A stretch of 64,000 nucleotides of DNA. Origin: Juglans regia (taxonomy: Eukaryota > Streptophyta > Magnoliopsida > Fagales > Juglandaceae). Below are positions 32,593 to 45,001 of this stretch, in pieces. The position numbers and the translations under genes were made by a program. The notes beneath the pieces were generated by a model. It was not told where the DNA came from and did not search any database. It worked only from the letters and a program-made list of their open reading frames with translations. The first letter of the stretch is position 1, and every line of letters starts with the position of its first letter. Where the stretch lies: positions 7,777,889 through 7,841,888 of the forward strand of contig NC_049916.1 in the NCBI RefSeq assembly GCF_001411555.2, read 5' to 3'.

Positions 32593-32736
32593 TCATCCTT
32601 ATGAATGAAATCCTTTCTTCAAAAAAAATTATGGGTGTGTCATATTATATTAAGAAAAATGCTTCATCCAATCCATAAGGAATATTTACAAAAATAAATT
32701 AATGTGGTTCGAGATAATACTATAAAATAGATCTGA

Positions 32737-33405
32737 TATATCTAAAGGGGATAAATATACTAGACCTAATATGATGCTCCAGCCCAATCCATATGGGAGG
32801 GGTGATCATCAGGAAGTAAGAAGGAACAAATAAGAGACGCGAGGGGACAAGATGAGGAAAGAAAAAGCTAAGTGTTAGAGTGAAATAGGCAGGTCAAGAA
32901 AGTAAGATAGTAGAAGGGGATGAGCGATTTGAAGTGACATAAAGCCGATTCTCCACAAGGACTCAATAAAAGGTATCCGATCGATTGAAAGAGAGGGAGG
33001 ATGAAACAACTTCACGAGAGAGGTTCTTCTTCAACCTCAAACAAGGCGAGACACCATTTTTTATCTTCTCTGAGTTAAGGGGGTTCTCACCCCCATTTGT
33101 ATGGTAAGATATAAGAGACCATGAGAGATTGTAAAATACTCTCATTATAGTGAATTTGCACCCAAAACTAACAGTGGACGTAGGCTTTGTGCCGAAATAT
33201 TTAAATATGTGTGTCTCCCTCTCTATTACACATGTTGTATTTATTTTATATTCACTGCTATGGATGTACATACCAACACCTTACTATCACTTCGGACCAC
33301 CTTCGTGGACTTCAGACCGATTCATCAAACCACATGGACCACCTCCGTGGGCCATGAATGACTTTTTCTCCTGTTCTGGCTTGTGGGAAGATTTACGTCT
33401 TTAAC
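32737..33405 (+). repeat. 5' LTR of large non-coding LTR element A
   Basis: Matches 35642-36117 in the same orientation: gataaatat...ccagcccaatccat, atcatcaggaagtaagaag, cttcacgagagag, tcttcttcaacctcaaacaagg, and a tgtaaaata..cattatagtg block. The end is set by the primer-site-like sequence at 33408. A third, partial copy of the last 200 bases is at 44645-44880. Confidence 0.7.
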
Positions 33406-33407
33406 CG

Positions 33408-33425
33408 TTGGTGCCGTCAATGGGA
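33408..33425 (+). promoter_or_regulatory. Primer binding site of LTR element A
   Basis: TTGGTGCCGTCAATGGGA resembles TTGGCGCCGTCTGTGGGA, a common primer-site region in plant Gypsy-like elements. The related element B has a similar site at 44050-44085 on the minus strand. Confidence 0.6.
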
Positions 33426-35641
33426 TGCGATTATTCTCTACACCGGAAGTAAGAGAAGAATGATTTTCCAGCATACGAAATCATCTCTGAACGAGCATAT
33501 AAAATTCCTCTCAGATAATTGCTCTCAACTTTCCATCTCTTAGTTTTATTAATATTGCTGCTGAAAAAACAAAAGAAGCGACAATCCAGTACCGAACAAT
33601 GCACATAGACCACGGCCTAACTGTGCATGGCATGCACAACACGTAATGGGTGCACGTCGCCATCCACCCAAGAGCCCAATGGCAGGGTGAGCTCACTACC
33701 GTTGTCTCTAGTGGCTCTGTCTACCGTCTAGCTAGCCCTCTGAGCGGATGGATAGTGCCGACAGAGACCATCCCACTTAAAAGCAAGCCATGCAGCGTAC
33801 GAACACCCACAGCCATCTCCAGCCACTGTGAGCCTGGCAAGGGTATTTGTGGATGGATCACCGGTGCCTTTTGTCGCCTCTAAAGTGGTCCCCGACGATG
33901 GAGGCCATGCACAGCACATGCAATGGATGCATGTAGCCGAGCATCAAGAGGGGGCCTCTTTTAGTGGCGCTCGTGAGAAGGCAGGGCCACCACCAACCTT
34001 CTCCAGAACCACCGGTGATTTTTGCCACCGGCGAGGCATCCCTTGTCCACACTCCCCTCCATTGTCACCCAAGCTTGCATGGTGAGCTGCTTGGCCACAG
34101 CTTCCCTGGTAACGAGCTTCTTGCCAAAGGAGTCTTTTTTGCCGATAGCAAGTCCTTGCCCAATCCTATGGCAGGCAACAACACCTTCCTCAACCTCAGC
34201 AGTATGCTCGACCACCTTCCTTGGACACAACTTCCTCGACCTCAATGGTTTGCTCGACCTCCCTCTCACCATGTACATGGGTGGGCAACCATCTCGCCAC
34301 CACATGCATGGCAGGCAAGCTCCCTTGCCGCCTAAAGGATCTCACCAACACAAAGGCAGGCAACTATCCCACCATGCACGCAACTAGCGTACCTCCTCGC
34401 CCGGCGTACTTCCTCACCCATGGAGACTCCTCACCACAGAAGTTCCTTTAGCTTGCCACCTTAGGCTTCCTCACCACCATGGGCTTACAGTCGATGTGCC
34501 TCCTCGGTAGGGAGCCCCTTGGTCACAAACTACGCGTCCGCAAGAGTCACCTAGCCATAGTCCATTCCTCACAACTAGTTGCTTGGCCTTAGAGGCGCTC
34601 CTCACCATCATGTGGCATCCCTCGACACCATGACTTTCCTTGCTTTGAATCGTGAACGTGAAGGGCCAAGGGTGCACATCACCATGCACCCAACAGCCAC
34701 TCATGGTGGGCACAATGCCGGCCACCCCTCACGATGAGCAGCCTTTTGCCAACCACAAACCTTGCCTAGTCATAGTTGCCTGACCTCACGTCACACTATG
34801 TACGTATAGCTGGCTCCATGGCCCCAATCCCTTCCTCACCTCAACCCATGTGGCTCTCCTCCCCCAGTGTGGCGTCTTTGTCAACGCCCCCACATGGCGT
34901 TCCTCCTCACTTAGTGGCATTTTTCTTGCCATGCAATGTTCTTCACCTCTTGGTGTTCCTCATTGAAAAACAAAGGAGGAAACACATCTCCCAAGTATCC
35001 TATCCTTGCTCAACACTCAACATGGTCGAGCATATCTCTCGCCTGGTTATCTAAGCCAATGCTCTGTGGCAAACAACAGAGGGAACACCTCTCCTAAGTG
35101 TCACATCTCTTCTCGTCTCAATGCGGTTGAGTCATCACTTGCCTAGAGACTTCTCTAGCAAGCATCGTGTGGTCACACTCATGCCACTACTGCTACCAGT
35201 GGATTACCTCCGGGAATGAGCTTCTAACCTCCACAACCACCTCACGCGGGTTACCTTCGGGAACAAGTCAACAGACTCGGCAACTACCATGGTGGACCCA
35301 GGAGTCGACAGGCTCCCTAACCACTTAAGCGATGGTTATTACAAGCCGAGCTCTGCGCTCGCACCTAGCGCGGTCGAGTCCATCTCCCGCCTATCTCTCC
35401 AAGCCGAGGACCACTCTTGCACCTATCACGGTCGAGTTATCTCCTACCTAGATCTCTAAGCTCCGAGATCTCCTGCCTAGATCTTCTAGCTTGGAGATCT
35501 CCATTGCTTAACAAAAACAAATAGAAAACCAAGGATCAGCTCCCATAACTCATTTTTCTACAGGATTCTGCACGATTATCTCTATCACTGTTAACTTCAA
35601 GATTCTCTAGGTTTTTTTGTTAAGCAAGTCAATCTTAAGAA
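33426..35641. mobile_element. Internal region of LTR element A: no gag or pol (LARD-like)
   Basis: About 2.2 kb between the two LTRs. G+C is clearly above the surroundings, with many overlapping frames on both strands but no retroviral domain. The repeated wording is noun-like short phrases such as catgcacagcacatgcaatg, cctcaccacca, and gtcgagtt...ctagatct...aagc. The absence of gag-pol fits a large retrotransposon derivative that depends on a helper. 41 kb (40767-41645) carries related wording in the opposite orientation, supporting one family. Confidence 0.55.
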
Positions 35642-36117
35642 TTGCGAGCATATTGAAGTGGATAAATATCCCAGGCCCAATATAATAATCCAGACCCAGT
35701 CCATGAGGAAGGGATCATCATCAGGAAGTAAGAAGAGACAAAGATGGGACAAGCTAAGGAAAGAAAAAGAAAAGTGTCAAAGGGAGAAAGACATGTCAGG
35801 GAAGTGAGACGAAAAAGGGAGGATGAGCGACTTGAAGTGAAATAAAGCCAACTTTTCACCTACCACTGACAGGGGCTCAATTAATCAAATTAGATAGACT
35901 AAAAGAAAGGGAGAACAAGGCGACTTCACGAGAGATCTTCTTCTTCAACCTCAAACAAGGCAAGACATAATTTTTTTTTTATATATATTCTTTGAGTTAA
36001 AAGGGTTCTGACTTCATTTGTATGGTGAGATACGATAGATCGGGTGAGATTGTAAAATAATCGCATTATAGTGGATTTACACCCCAAACAACCCGTGGAT
36101 TTGAGCCTTGTTAATGC
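35642..36117 (+). repeat. 3' LTR of element A, truncated
   Basis: Direct-repeat partner of 32737-33405. It breaks off after ccgtggatttgagccttgtt, where the 5' LTR continues for another 200 bases. The break coincides with the inverted LTR of element B. Confidence 0.7.
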
Positions 36118-36124
36118 CTTAATA

Positions 36125-36612
36125 TGCATAATAGACAAGAAAGGAGGTAAGAATGATCTCTGGCCCACGTTGATGATTCTTGCTTTGATATGATGCTCTT
36201 TACATTCATCCATGAAATAAATGATAAATAAACAAATAAAAATAAATAAAGAAACACAGAAATTTACGTGGTTCAGTATAATGCCTACATCCACGGATTG
36301 TTTGGGGGTGAAATCCACTATAATGGGCAAATTTACAATCTTTCATGGCCTCATATATCTCACGATATAATGGAGGAGTTTAGGGAAGATCCTTTGGAAT
36401 CCTTGTGTGTGTGGTGGAGTTTGCATGTAGGGTGCTTTTGTTGAGAGCTTGCCAAATTTGTTCGGATCTCCTCCTTATATAGAGGTCAATTTCCTCAGAG
36501 TGATGAAGTTAGACTTGCCTTGTGAAGTATTTTCCTTTTAAGAGTATGAATCTCTTTCCTTTTTAAAAGTCTAAGTGTCTTTCCTTATTTCTTTTTAGCC
36601 TTATCTCTTAGC
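36125..36612 (-). repeat. LTR of element B (reverse orientation), cut by hAT
   Basis: Closely matches 44087-44640 in the same (minus) orientation: ccatgaaataaat, aaataaagaaacacagaaatttacgtggttc, ggtgaaatccactataatg, ggagtttgcatgtaggg and gatctcctccttatatagag. It stops at 36612, where the hAT end begins. On the minus strand, ctatataaggaggagatcc includes a TATA-like promoter motif. Confidence 0.75.
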
Positions 36613-36840
36613 TAGGGATGCTACCCACCCCCTACAGGGCAGGGCCACCCCTTCCCCGGCCCCTGCCCCCGCATGGGCAGGATAGGGGATTTTTTCCCCG
36701 CACTCTGCCCCTATCCATGCGGGTGCAAGGATGGACCTCCGTCTGCCCCCCAAAAGTGGAACTTTGGCCCAGTTCAGTTATCTGGACCCAAAATGGCCAG
36801 AAAACTCATTCAAACCTGTTTTTGGGCTATTTTGGGCCCA

Positions 36841-37459
36841 TAATTTAACTACAAAAATAAACATATTGCAAAAAAATAAAAAATAAATTATATGGATATT
36901 GGATAGAAAATATTAACTAATAACTATATACTAAGTTTCAACTAATACTATTAAGTATTAACTAATAATCATCACTAAGGAATTAAGCTATTAATATTAT
37001 ACAAATTAAGAGAACTAATAAACTATTATAATATTACAAAATCATCTAAAAATAGTAAATATTACAAATTGTACTACAAACTATTGTAACAACATTACAA
37101 TTAATTGTAATTAACAAAATAACATTTCAAATTTGATCAATTTGGGCTGGCGGTGAGTTCAATGAGTTATGTCGAGATCATAAAACCTGCAATATTAATA
37201 AGTTAAAAATAAAAGAAATTAGAATTATAAAATTATAAACATGAAACAAAAATTTAAAATACATGCATATTGTGTAAACCATGGCAAATTGGCAATGGTG
37301 GGTCCAATACACACAAAGTCATACTACATCGAAGGTAGCTATAGACGCCGTCTCATATATCACTATAATAATTAAATTAGAAATTAATACTGATTAAATG
37401 AAAATAAATAAATTAAAATAAGAAAATGAAATTCAAGTCCCACGATTACCAGATCTAGG
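36841..37459. other. 3' non-coding part of the hAT element
   Basis: AT-rich, with short ttaactaataatc-type repeats (36910-37130). No ORF. Confidence 0.5.
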
Positions 37460-39559
37460 TTAAGCACCACCCTCCTCCTTGATGTCGGCCTCCTCATAGT
37501 GAAGAACATCTAGAACATGAATTAGACTCCTCGTGATCCAATTCTGCATGGAAATAAAAACCTCCATAGTAGTAGGAGCTAATGAACTCCGGAATGAATC
37601 CAATACGCATCCTTCGGTGCTAAAAGCCGACTCTGAGGCTACGGTGCTAATAGGGATGGCAAAAATATTACGGGTTATCTCTCCAAGGGCGGGATACTTC
37701 ACGACATTCATCTTCTACCAACTTAATCTATCAAAGTCTCATGAAAATAGTTGAAGTTCCGCTGCCAAGTATCTGTCTATCTTTGAATGAGTCTTCGTAG
37801 AACTTCGGACAAAGGGTTTCTGCTCCAACCTCTCACCTCAGTCCAATCTACGTCTTTTCCCAACTCCGACTTCTGGAACTGGTGGGGGGTATCTGTAGGC
37901 ACTACAATATTACCACCCCGCAAAACGGTAAACTCATAAAATAATCTACAAAGGGTTTTCCTAACCCTTGCAGCAATATGCTCCGTCCATGCTTGCCCGT
38001 ATGCAATTCTCAATCCATATATCATGCCATCCACCTTAAACCGAGGATCAACAACAACAATTACATATAACAAAATATTAGCCCTAGTAAAATCTCTCCA
38101 ATACTTGTCATACTTCATCATCATAATTAATATCATCTTCCGCAGCCTAATGTGACCACCCGCGACCATGTCATCTAATTCTTTTTTTATCCTACATATT
38201 TGCAAACATAAATGATGCGATGTAGGGTACAAAGTTCTAGAGAGCGTCGTGGTGACCTCATAGAAAAGTCTAAAAAATCTACGAAAATAGATACAACTTC
38301 CAAATCATCATCCATAGGCTTCCCCAATCTCTCGTGATCATCAAAATATTTTACATATTAGAAATTTTTATCACCCAATAATACAAATGCCAACTTATAT
38401 TCTTGGGCCGCTTCCAACATAAAAAATGTTGAGTTCCATTGTGTAGGCATATCAGTACAAAGGCCATTCTTGGATGTTAGGCCTGTAGACCTTGTAGAAA
38501 CCTTGAATTTCTCCAATCTCGAATGAGAAGATCTCACCCATCTCACAACAATCCTGACTCATGCAATCGAGTCATGAAGATCCCTTAAACCATCAGTGAC
38601 AATAAGATTCAGAATATGTGTCGTACATCTCACATGCAAACACTCATCACCCATGATTATCTTATTTGCCTCTCTAAGATAGGTCTTAAGATGTCCCAAT
38701 TCGATATCGTTAGACGAGACATTATCAATTGTGATTATAACAATTCGTGTCAACACCCACTCTTTTATTGCGGGCTCTAAGGCTCTCCCAATCGTCTCAC
38801 CCTTGTGATCGATGATTTGAAAAAAATTTATAATTTTCTTGTACAATGTCCAGTCACAATCAACAAAATGCATAATCAAAGACATATAATTAAAATTTTG
38901 GACAAATATCCAAGTATCAATGGTGAGGCAAACTACTTGACCCGCCAATTGACCATTTGACAAATCCTTCACTTTCTTATAATGTTTTTTAATATCCTTT
39001 GCCACTGTGTGGCAAGACGGAATTTTAAATCTAAGTTCCAAGCAATGAGAATATTCTTGAAACACTCTCCCCTCTACAAACTGAAAAGGTAGCTCATCCA
39101 TGATAACCATACGAGCTAACTTTCTTCTACACTCATCGGGATCATAATTAGTATACCCCTTCAACGTTGAACCCCCACTACTCATCCGACATTTGTTTAG
39201 TCCAATCTCTAGTCTAGATTGACTCTTTTCTTGTAAAGATCTCAATATTGGACTCTTCTTGCATTGTTATTCCAAGTGGACCTTTAATTGTGATGTATCA
39301 TATTTCCTATAGTGACATCTATAGAGTTTACTACAGTGATTGCACTTTACTTGGGATTATTGGGGTCACCACCCTCTAGTTTGGTAAAGTGACACCAAAT
39401 TATGAAAACATGTTTCTTACTTTGTGTGGGCTTAGGGGTAGGGCAAGATTCCATCTCCGTAGCGTTAGGAATAAGGTTCATAGGGTTAGTCCAAGGTGTA
39501 GGGTTAGGTGTTGGAGTAAGGGTAGGAGAGCTATCACTAAAATCTGACGGAGTAGACAT
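37460..39559 (-). pseudogene. hAT-Ac transposase, RICESLEEPER-like (broken)
   Basis: On the minus strand from 39559: a Ser/Pro-rich head; a BED zinc finger (WCHFTKLEGGDPNN, then KCNHC...H, with a frame change between, near 39345); a conserved block (39245-38559: FKIPSCHTVAKDI, LTIDTWIFVQNFNYMS, DNVSSND, CLHVRCTTHILNLIV) covering the RNase H-like catalytic fold and the insertion domain; TQWNSTFFMLEAA (about 38450); and the C-terminal dimerisation domain (37711-37460: YPALGEITRNIFAIPISTVASESAFS). Stops or frame shifts separate five blocks, so it is inactive. Total length, about 690 codons, is normal. Confidence 0.9.
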
Positions 39560-39774
39560 TCCCTAGAACAAGTAAAAAAGTCTGAAATGAAAACATAAAC
39601 ACCAAGGATTCACATTAATAATAATAATAATAAAACAGCAATTCAATACACATGTCTATTTAAAAAAGAACATAGAAAAGAGAGAGGTCTAGAGCTGAAT
39701 TGAGTGGGTTAGAAATAATACATGAAAAACAACATGTATATATACTAAACTGCGCGGAACCCTAAAATAAGAAA

Positions 39775-39965
39775 ATTCACTCGAGCGAGGTGTCGAGTGC
39801 CTACCAAGCGAACGTTTAGGATAAGCACTCGCTCGACTTGACTGTCGAGCGAGTGTCAAGTGAACTTACGGGTTGGTCTCTCGCTCTAGCTAACTGTCAA
39901 GCGAGTGTCGAGTGAATTCACGGGTTGGATTTTCGCTCAAGCCAAGGTCGAGCCACAGTCTGGGG
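39775..39965 (-). repeat. gctcgag-type units, about 52-bp spacing
   Basis: Three to four degenerate units of the family seen at 6780-7247, here in reverse orientation (cactcgagcgaggtgtcgag, gactgtcgagcgagtgtcaag, gctaactgtcaagcgagtg). They lie in the 5' non-coding part of the hAT transposase gene. Confidence 0.7.
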
Positions 39966-40239
39966 GGCCCTTGTTTAGAGTCTTTAGACCCCCACTTCCT
40001 TAAGTTATCCAAGTTAACATATTTAAATTTTAAGGCCAGTGTCTAATGAAGCAATTCACACTAGGGGCATTGTTTCTCTAGATGGGCCTAAATCATTTAT
40101 CTTCAATGATACATATCACAATACTTGAATACAGCCAGTCAAAGAACAATGTAAAGAGATCCACCTCCCAATCATTGGTATTTCTAACAAAACTAACATG
40201 CCACTGAGCAAAGTCATGCTTGAGTAGATAATGATCCGA

Positions 40240-40345
40240 AACCCTATAGGGTTCCAATCTAAAATCCTAAACGATTGGAACTTTGAAACCCCTAAATGAA
40301 TATAGGGTTTCGGATTGAATTTAGGGTTCCAATCCAAAACACAAA
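40240..40345. repeat. hAT subterminal palindromic repeats
   Basis: gaaaccctatagggttcc, gaaacccctaaat and atatagggtttcgg in alternating directions; shorter version of 240-500. Confidence 0.65.
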
Positions 40346-40766
40346 ATCACAACATCAAATATTCAAAACACATTCACAATCAAATCTCCACAACACACAG
40401 TTCACAAAGACACAATCCCATCCTCCAACTCCTTTATTTAATCCCAACCTTCCTCCAATCTCCATAACTCAAAAAAAAAAAAAAAAAGCTTCGGATTCAA
40501 GGCTCAAACTGACTTATCTTCAATGACTGAGATGTAGATGAATGGCAATGGTGAAAGCGTACGATAGATGGATGGACTACAATGAAGAAGAGAGAGAGAG
40601 AGAGTGAGTGACGGGGAGAGAAGTGAGAACACTGGGAAGGGTTTGGGAAGAAGGGGTCTAGGGGACGGGGGAAAACAGAAGTGAGGCTGGGCCCCCTCTG
40701 TCCCTCGCACAGCCCCTCGCATTTGCAGTGCAAATCCCTCCCCCCTAGGCGCACTACCCACTCCTA

Positions 40767-41645
40767 ATTTGAAGCGGGTGGAGTTTTTGTGGTCAAGGAT
40801 AACAATGATGGCGAGTTGGGTGTGGCTACTGGGAGTCTCACTAGTTTGTAATCAGCCAGTGGAGTCCTCCTGGTTTGCTTCTAGGCTTCTGATGATGCTA
40901 CAAATCTGGGCCAACGACAAGGAACTCTGCACGGAAAGCTTTTGTGGTCGAATTTCTCTTTGTCAGCAGCAGAAAACGTCGACTTGTTGGCAAGGATCAC
41001 TATGACGACGACGAGAGAGTGCCGGAAGTTCAAGGCGTGGTCAAGGGTTGCTCCATGAGCTCACAGTTGGGCTGAGCTACGTGGGTAAGTTGTGGCATGA
41101 GCAGCTCTTATGGTAACCTTTGGTGTTGGTGGGTAAGGATCACTGTTGTGGTCGGGAACCACAACTCCAGTGATAGAAGATCGGGGTGAGATAGATGGTG
41201 GTTAGCAGTGATCTCGCCGGCTCATGGACGCTTGGTTTTGGTGATTCTTCGGAAATGTACATCCTCTGCCCTCGCTATGCCCGACGTGAAGAACTTTCAT
41301 GGTTGAGGAACCACCACGCCGGTGACAGAAAGAGCCGGCAATTTTGGTGGCGGCCAGTAATGTCCCCGCCATTTCATGGACGCTCGTGTGTGGGCCTCTG
41401 ACCACTTGTTGCACTATGCCCGTATTGTGCACGGCGTGCACTGCGCACCGATGTGGTGAGTGATCGGCAGAAGGCTCCACCATCGTTGTATCTCTGCCAT
41501 GAAGGGTAGACGTCTTCAAGCTTCGACATGCTATGGGGGTGGTGGCTACAGGTCCGAACTCTGGCACTTTACGTGTGCTATGCATGGCACATGCACAATG
41601 CATGCAACACTTGCGCATTGCATGTTGCGCGCACATTCCACTTCA
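40767..41645 (-). mobile_element. Internal fragment of LTR element B, non-coding
   Basis: G+C-rich, with wording that mirrors the inside of element A on the other strand (ccaccacgccggtgac, ggtggcggcc, ctatgcatggcacatgcac). No retroviral domain; the several frames of 68-144 codons overlap on both strands and I regard none as a gene. Confidence 0.45.
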
Positions 41646-41649
41646 TATG

Positions 41650-44045
41650 TTTTTTTTTCCTTTTTTTTTTTAATTATTTGTTGCAGTGCTAGTGTTTTAT
41701 TTATTTTTTATTTTTTATCCAAGAGAAAATGTCACATGTCCACAAGTGACCCCCTCCCACTTTTATTAAAACTCTCGCTCAGAGGAATACCATGTAAATT
41801 ACAACCCAAGGCCTTTACAAATATCCTATAGCAACCCTCCCAGGCAACAAAACTATTAAAAAGAAAAACCAACCAATCTAGCAAAACCTATATAATACCC
41901 AAAACAAAATCAAACCGAACCAATCCTAGAAGAAATACTTTAATTACAGCTGCAGACTTGGAATCCTGAGCTTATCCATACGAATAAGTCCTCTCATTTT
42001 ACTAGGCATTTCATCACCTGCAAGATATCTCTTCGTGTTGCCTCTCTCTCCTTGACGAGACGAGCCAGAAAATCCGCCACCTGATTCCCTTCTTTAAATT
42101 GGTGCTTTATAGAGACACAAAGGTTGTTTACCTCCTCCTCTAATCGTTCCCAAAAATCCCATAAGTACCAAACGGTACAAACACCAGAAATGAGCCAACC
42201 CACCACCAACTCCGAATCACTTCCAATACAAATATTCTGATATCCCAATTATTTACAAAGATATACGCCACTAATAATAGCCCTCAACTCCACTCCATTA
42301 TTAGTATCCGGTTCAAATTTTTCAGAGAAAGCGGCCTTCATATTACAAGCTGAATCTCAGATGATACCTCCACCACCGCAAGAACCCAAATTTCGTCTAC
42401 AAGACCCATCAACATTTAGCTTCAACCAACCTTCAGGAGGCTTTTCCCAGCTCACTTTGAGAGGAATTCTAACCTTCGGCTTGCTTGTATTCACCTGTAG
42501 CTCTTCCAATATTTTCTAATCTGAATAGGGCAGTGCACCCTTCACACCATCTGCAATTTTTGCCAGCCAACATCGCACAGCTAATCAAACCACCTCTCCC
42601 AATTCTTGCTTACCATTCCCTTCTGTGTAGATTTTTTTGCAACTCTAAACCACCTGTTGATCTTCACCCTCCAAGGCTTTGCATCCACGTTCATAATCCC
42701 AAACACCGACACCGCTCTCTTCAATACCATACTTGCAATTGACCCTGCGCTCAGAACATGATTCAGGGTCTCCTCTGTTTTATTCACGCAGCAATTGCAC
42801 CCTGAGACTATCGGAATTCCTAGATTGCGCACCCTCTCTTCTAACGGCAGGCAACGGAACAACACTTTCCACATACATAGGGACACTCTCTTAGGCAGTA
42901 GTTTGTGCCATACCCACTCCATCCACGACCATTGTACCCCTTTAACTCTTATTACCTCCCATGCCGAGGCTGTTGAGAAATTTCCATTAATAGAAGGTTT
43001 CCAAACGAACACGTCGGGCCCCACTCTCTACTTTGAACTCAATATCAGAATCTCATTCATTTTTCCTGCCCCAACCAACTCTTCCAGAACGTTGGCATCC
43101 CATCTCCCCGATACCCAGCAATCTTGGACCTTTAGCTCAGGTTGATAGATTGTGCTAGTGATCTCAGCAAGGGGACCACTGCTCAACTTCTTATCAAACC
43201 AGAAGGAGGTTTTTCCATCTCTAATCCTTACACATAATTCTCATACACCTCTGGAAAAACCTTTAAGATTGACTTCCAAAACCGAGAGTCCGTGTGAGAA
43301 GTAGCAACTAATGCCATGTGACTGGATCTTACATACTTTGCCTTAGAAACGAGTCCAAAGATTATCTACCATCAGAAGCCTCCATGCAAACTTCATGTGA
43401 AAAGATCTTTGAACTTCATCTAGGTCCCTTACCCCAACACCCCCTTCAATCATTGGTTTGCAAACTTTTGACCAAGCACACCATTTCTTTTTTTCCTTGC
43501 CATTACTCTCCCCCCAGAAGAATGACGAAAGACTGGAATTTATCTTCCTTATCACGACCAACGGAACTGGCAGAACTACAAACGTATGAGTCACCATGCA
43601 TGATAACACATGCCGAATAAGAATGAGGCAACCTCCTTGAGACAACAACCTCCTCTTCCAACTCGTCACCTTATCTCGAATTTTAGAGACCATGGATCAA
43701 GCATTCTAGCCGTAAGGCGTCCTGGACTCAAAGGCGCTCCAAGATATGTCACAGGAAATTTACCTTCCGCAAATCTCGTTAGACAAAAAAGACCCCTGCC
43801 TTTGGCTCTGTTTATCTTGTTTAACAAGAATGGAGCTGAGTTTTCCTTGTTTACTATCTGGCCAGACCAACTTTCATACACCTCCAACGTTTTCATAAGC
43901 ATCTTCAATCTCCTTTCTCCATTAGCGAAAACCAGCAAGTCATCCGCATATAATAACAAGAAAAAGAGCAAAATTGAGGAGATCTTATCTGGTTTTTCGA
44001 ATAGGATCTTGTGAGCCTTGGAATTCTCCTACTCTCATTTCCGGT
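41650..44045 (-). mobile_element. 5'-truncated L1-type LINE inserted in LTR element B
   Basis: The T-rich run at 41650-41672 is a probable poly(A) tail on the minus strand, and coding blocks of ORF2 follow to the right up to about 43990. It begins near the RT catalytic box. It sits between the primer-site region of element B and its internal DNA. I could not identify a target duplication, so the edges are approximate. Confidence 0.7.
41994..43990 (-). pseudogene. LINE ORF2 remnant: RT, zinc-binding region, RNase H
   Basis: Blocks on the minus strand: RT with catalytic YADD in LLYADDLLVFANG (about 43930-43960) and GQIVNKENS; thumb (43693-43343: VTSWKRRLLSQGG, FFWGESNGKEKKKW, GGVGVRDLDEVQ); zf-RVT (43024-42581: FSTASAWEVIR, WHKLLPKRVSLCMWK, CNCCVNKTEETLNHVL); and RNase H C-terminus (42248-41994: ICIGSDSELVVGWL, KEGNQVADFLARL). 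The YADDLLVFA and WGES.G..K wording differs from the LINEs at 12-14, 27-32 and 47-50 kb, so it is a different subfamily. Frames are broken between blocks. Confidence 0.88.
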
Positions 44046-44086
44046 GTTAAGAATAAGAAATTGATCCCACAAATGGTATCACTGTT

Positions 44087-44640
44087 AATATCTTAATTTG
44101 CACAACAGATTGGAATGGACAAAAGAATTATCACTGGCCCATGTTGTGATTCAGACTTTGATACGGTGCTCTTCACATTCATCCATGAAATAAATCATAT
44201 ATAAACAAGTAAAAATAAATAAAGAGATACAGAAATTTACGTGGTTCGGTATAATGCCTATGTCTACGGGTTGTTTGAGGGTGAAATTCACTATAATGAG
44301 TATTTTACAATTTCTCATGGTCTCACATTACAATGAGGGAATTTATGAAAGATATTTTGGAATCTTTGTGTGTGATGGAGTTTGCATGTAGGGAGTTTGT
44401 GTGGAGAGTCTGTCAGATTTGTGGGGATCTCCTCCTTATATAGAGGTCTGTTTCCTTGCAATGATTGAGTCCAACTTATCTTGTGAATCATTTTCTTTTT
44501 AGAAGTCTGGGTCTCTTTTCTTTTAAGAGTGAGTCTGTTTATTTTTTAGGAGTCCGAGTGTCTTTCATTATCTCTTCTTAACCTTATATCTTAACTTGAT
44601 TCTCAACTTTATCTTGAGACTAAATTATAGGCTGCTTATT
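44087..44640 (-). repeat. LTR of element B (reverse orientation)
   Basis: Partner of 36125-36612 in the same orientation, about 7.5 kb away after nested insertions. On the minus strand the LTR has a TATA-like ctatataaggagg (44437-44449) and ends beside a primer-site-like gtgataccatttgtggg (44050-44085). Confidence 0.7.
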
Positions 44641-44644
44641 TAAT

Positions 44645-44880
44645 CTCTCCAGAAGTGTTGTATTGAACTACATAAATTTGTGTCTCTCACTCTATTTACA
44701 TTTGTTGTATTTAATTTCTATTCATCATTATGGATATATGTACAGACATTGTACAACCGCTGTGGACTACTTCCGTGGATTTCAAACTGCTTCATTGAAC
44801 CACATAGGCCACCTCAGAGGGTCAGAAATGATTTTTTCTCCCATTCCAACCTATTGGAAGATTTACAACCTTAACAATAT
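44645..44880 (+). repeat. LTR end fragment, plus orientation
   Basis: Matches the last 200 bases of the element A 5' LTR (33200-33405): gtgtctctcactctatttac, ggactacttccgtggatttc and ttttttctcccattcc...ggaagatttac. Element B's LTR abuts it head to head, probably because B inserted into an older copy. Confidence 0.6.
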
Positions 44881-45001
44881 CATATAAAGGCATTCCAATT
44901 TGCAAGTTTGTTTTATAAAATCTATTTTGGACGTAGCATTTCTCTCCCAACGAATAGAACAGTTAGATTTTAATAATTAAATAATTAAACTTTATTTATT
45001 T

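Larger units (their letters stand above)
26988..32626 (+). mobile_element. Nearly full-length L1-type LINE, 5.6 kb
   Basis: Target duplication aattctgggtgtgtca (26972-26987) and aattatgggtgtgtca (32627-32642), 15 of 16 matching. Ends in a short A tail (32621-32626). Contains a 5' leader, ORF1 (27120-28240) and ORF2 (28589-32592) in the normal order. The leader is only about 130 bases. Both ORFs are interrupted, so this copy cannot move by itself. Confidence 0.9.
36613..40766 (-). mobile_element. hAT-Ac element, 4.15 kb
   Basis: Left end TAGGGATGCTACCC and right end, as reverse complement, TAGGAGTGGGTAGTGCGC, both followed by G+C-rich subterminal DNA with repeated cccctgc/gggcagg. It encodes a broken transposase (37460-39559, minus). 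A 5' non-coding block holds gctcgag units (39775-39965), telomere-like palindromes (40240-40340) and a GA tract. No 8-bp target duplication matches at the two flanks, and the right flank does not continue the LTR at the left, so one side was rearranged after insertion. Confidence 0.8.

Noticed and set aside
33511..34725. Many overlapping ORFs of 60-123 codons
   Set aside because: All six frames are open because of base composition; there is no conserved motif, and the region is the inside of a non-coding LTR element.
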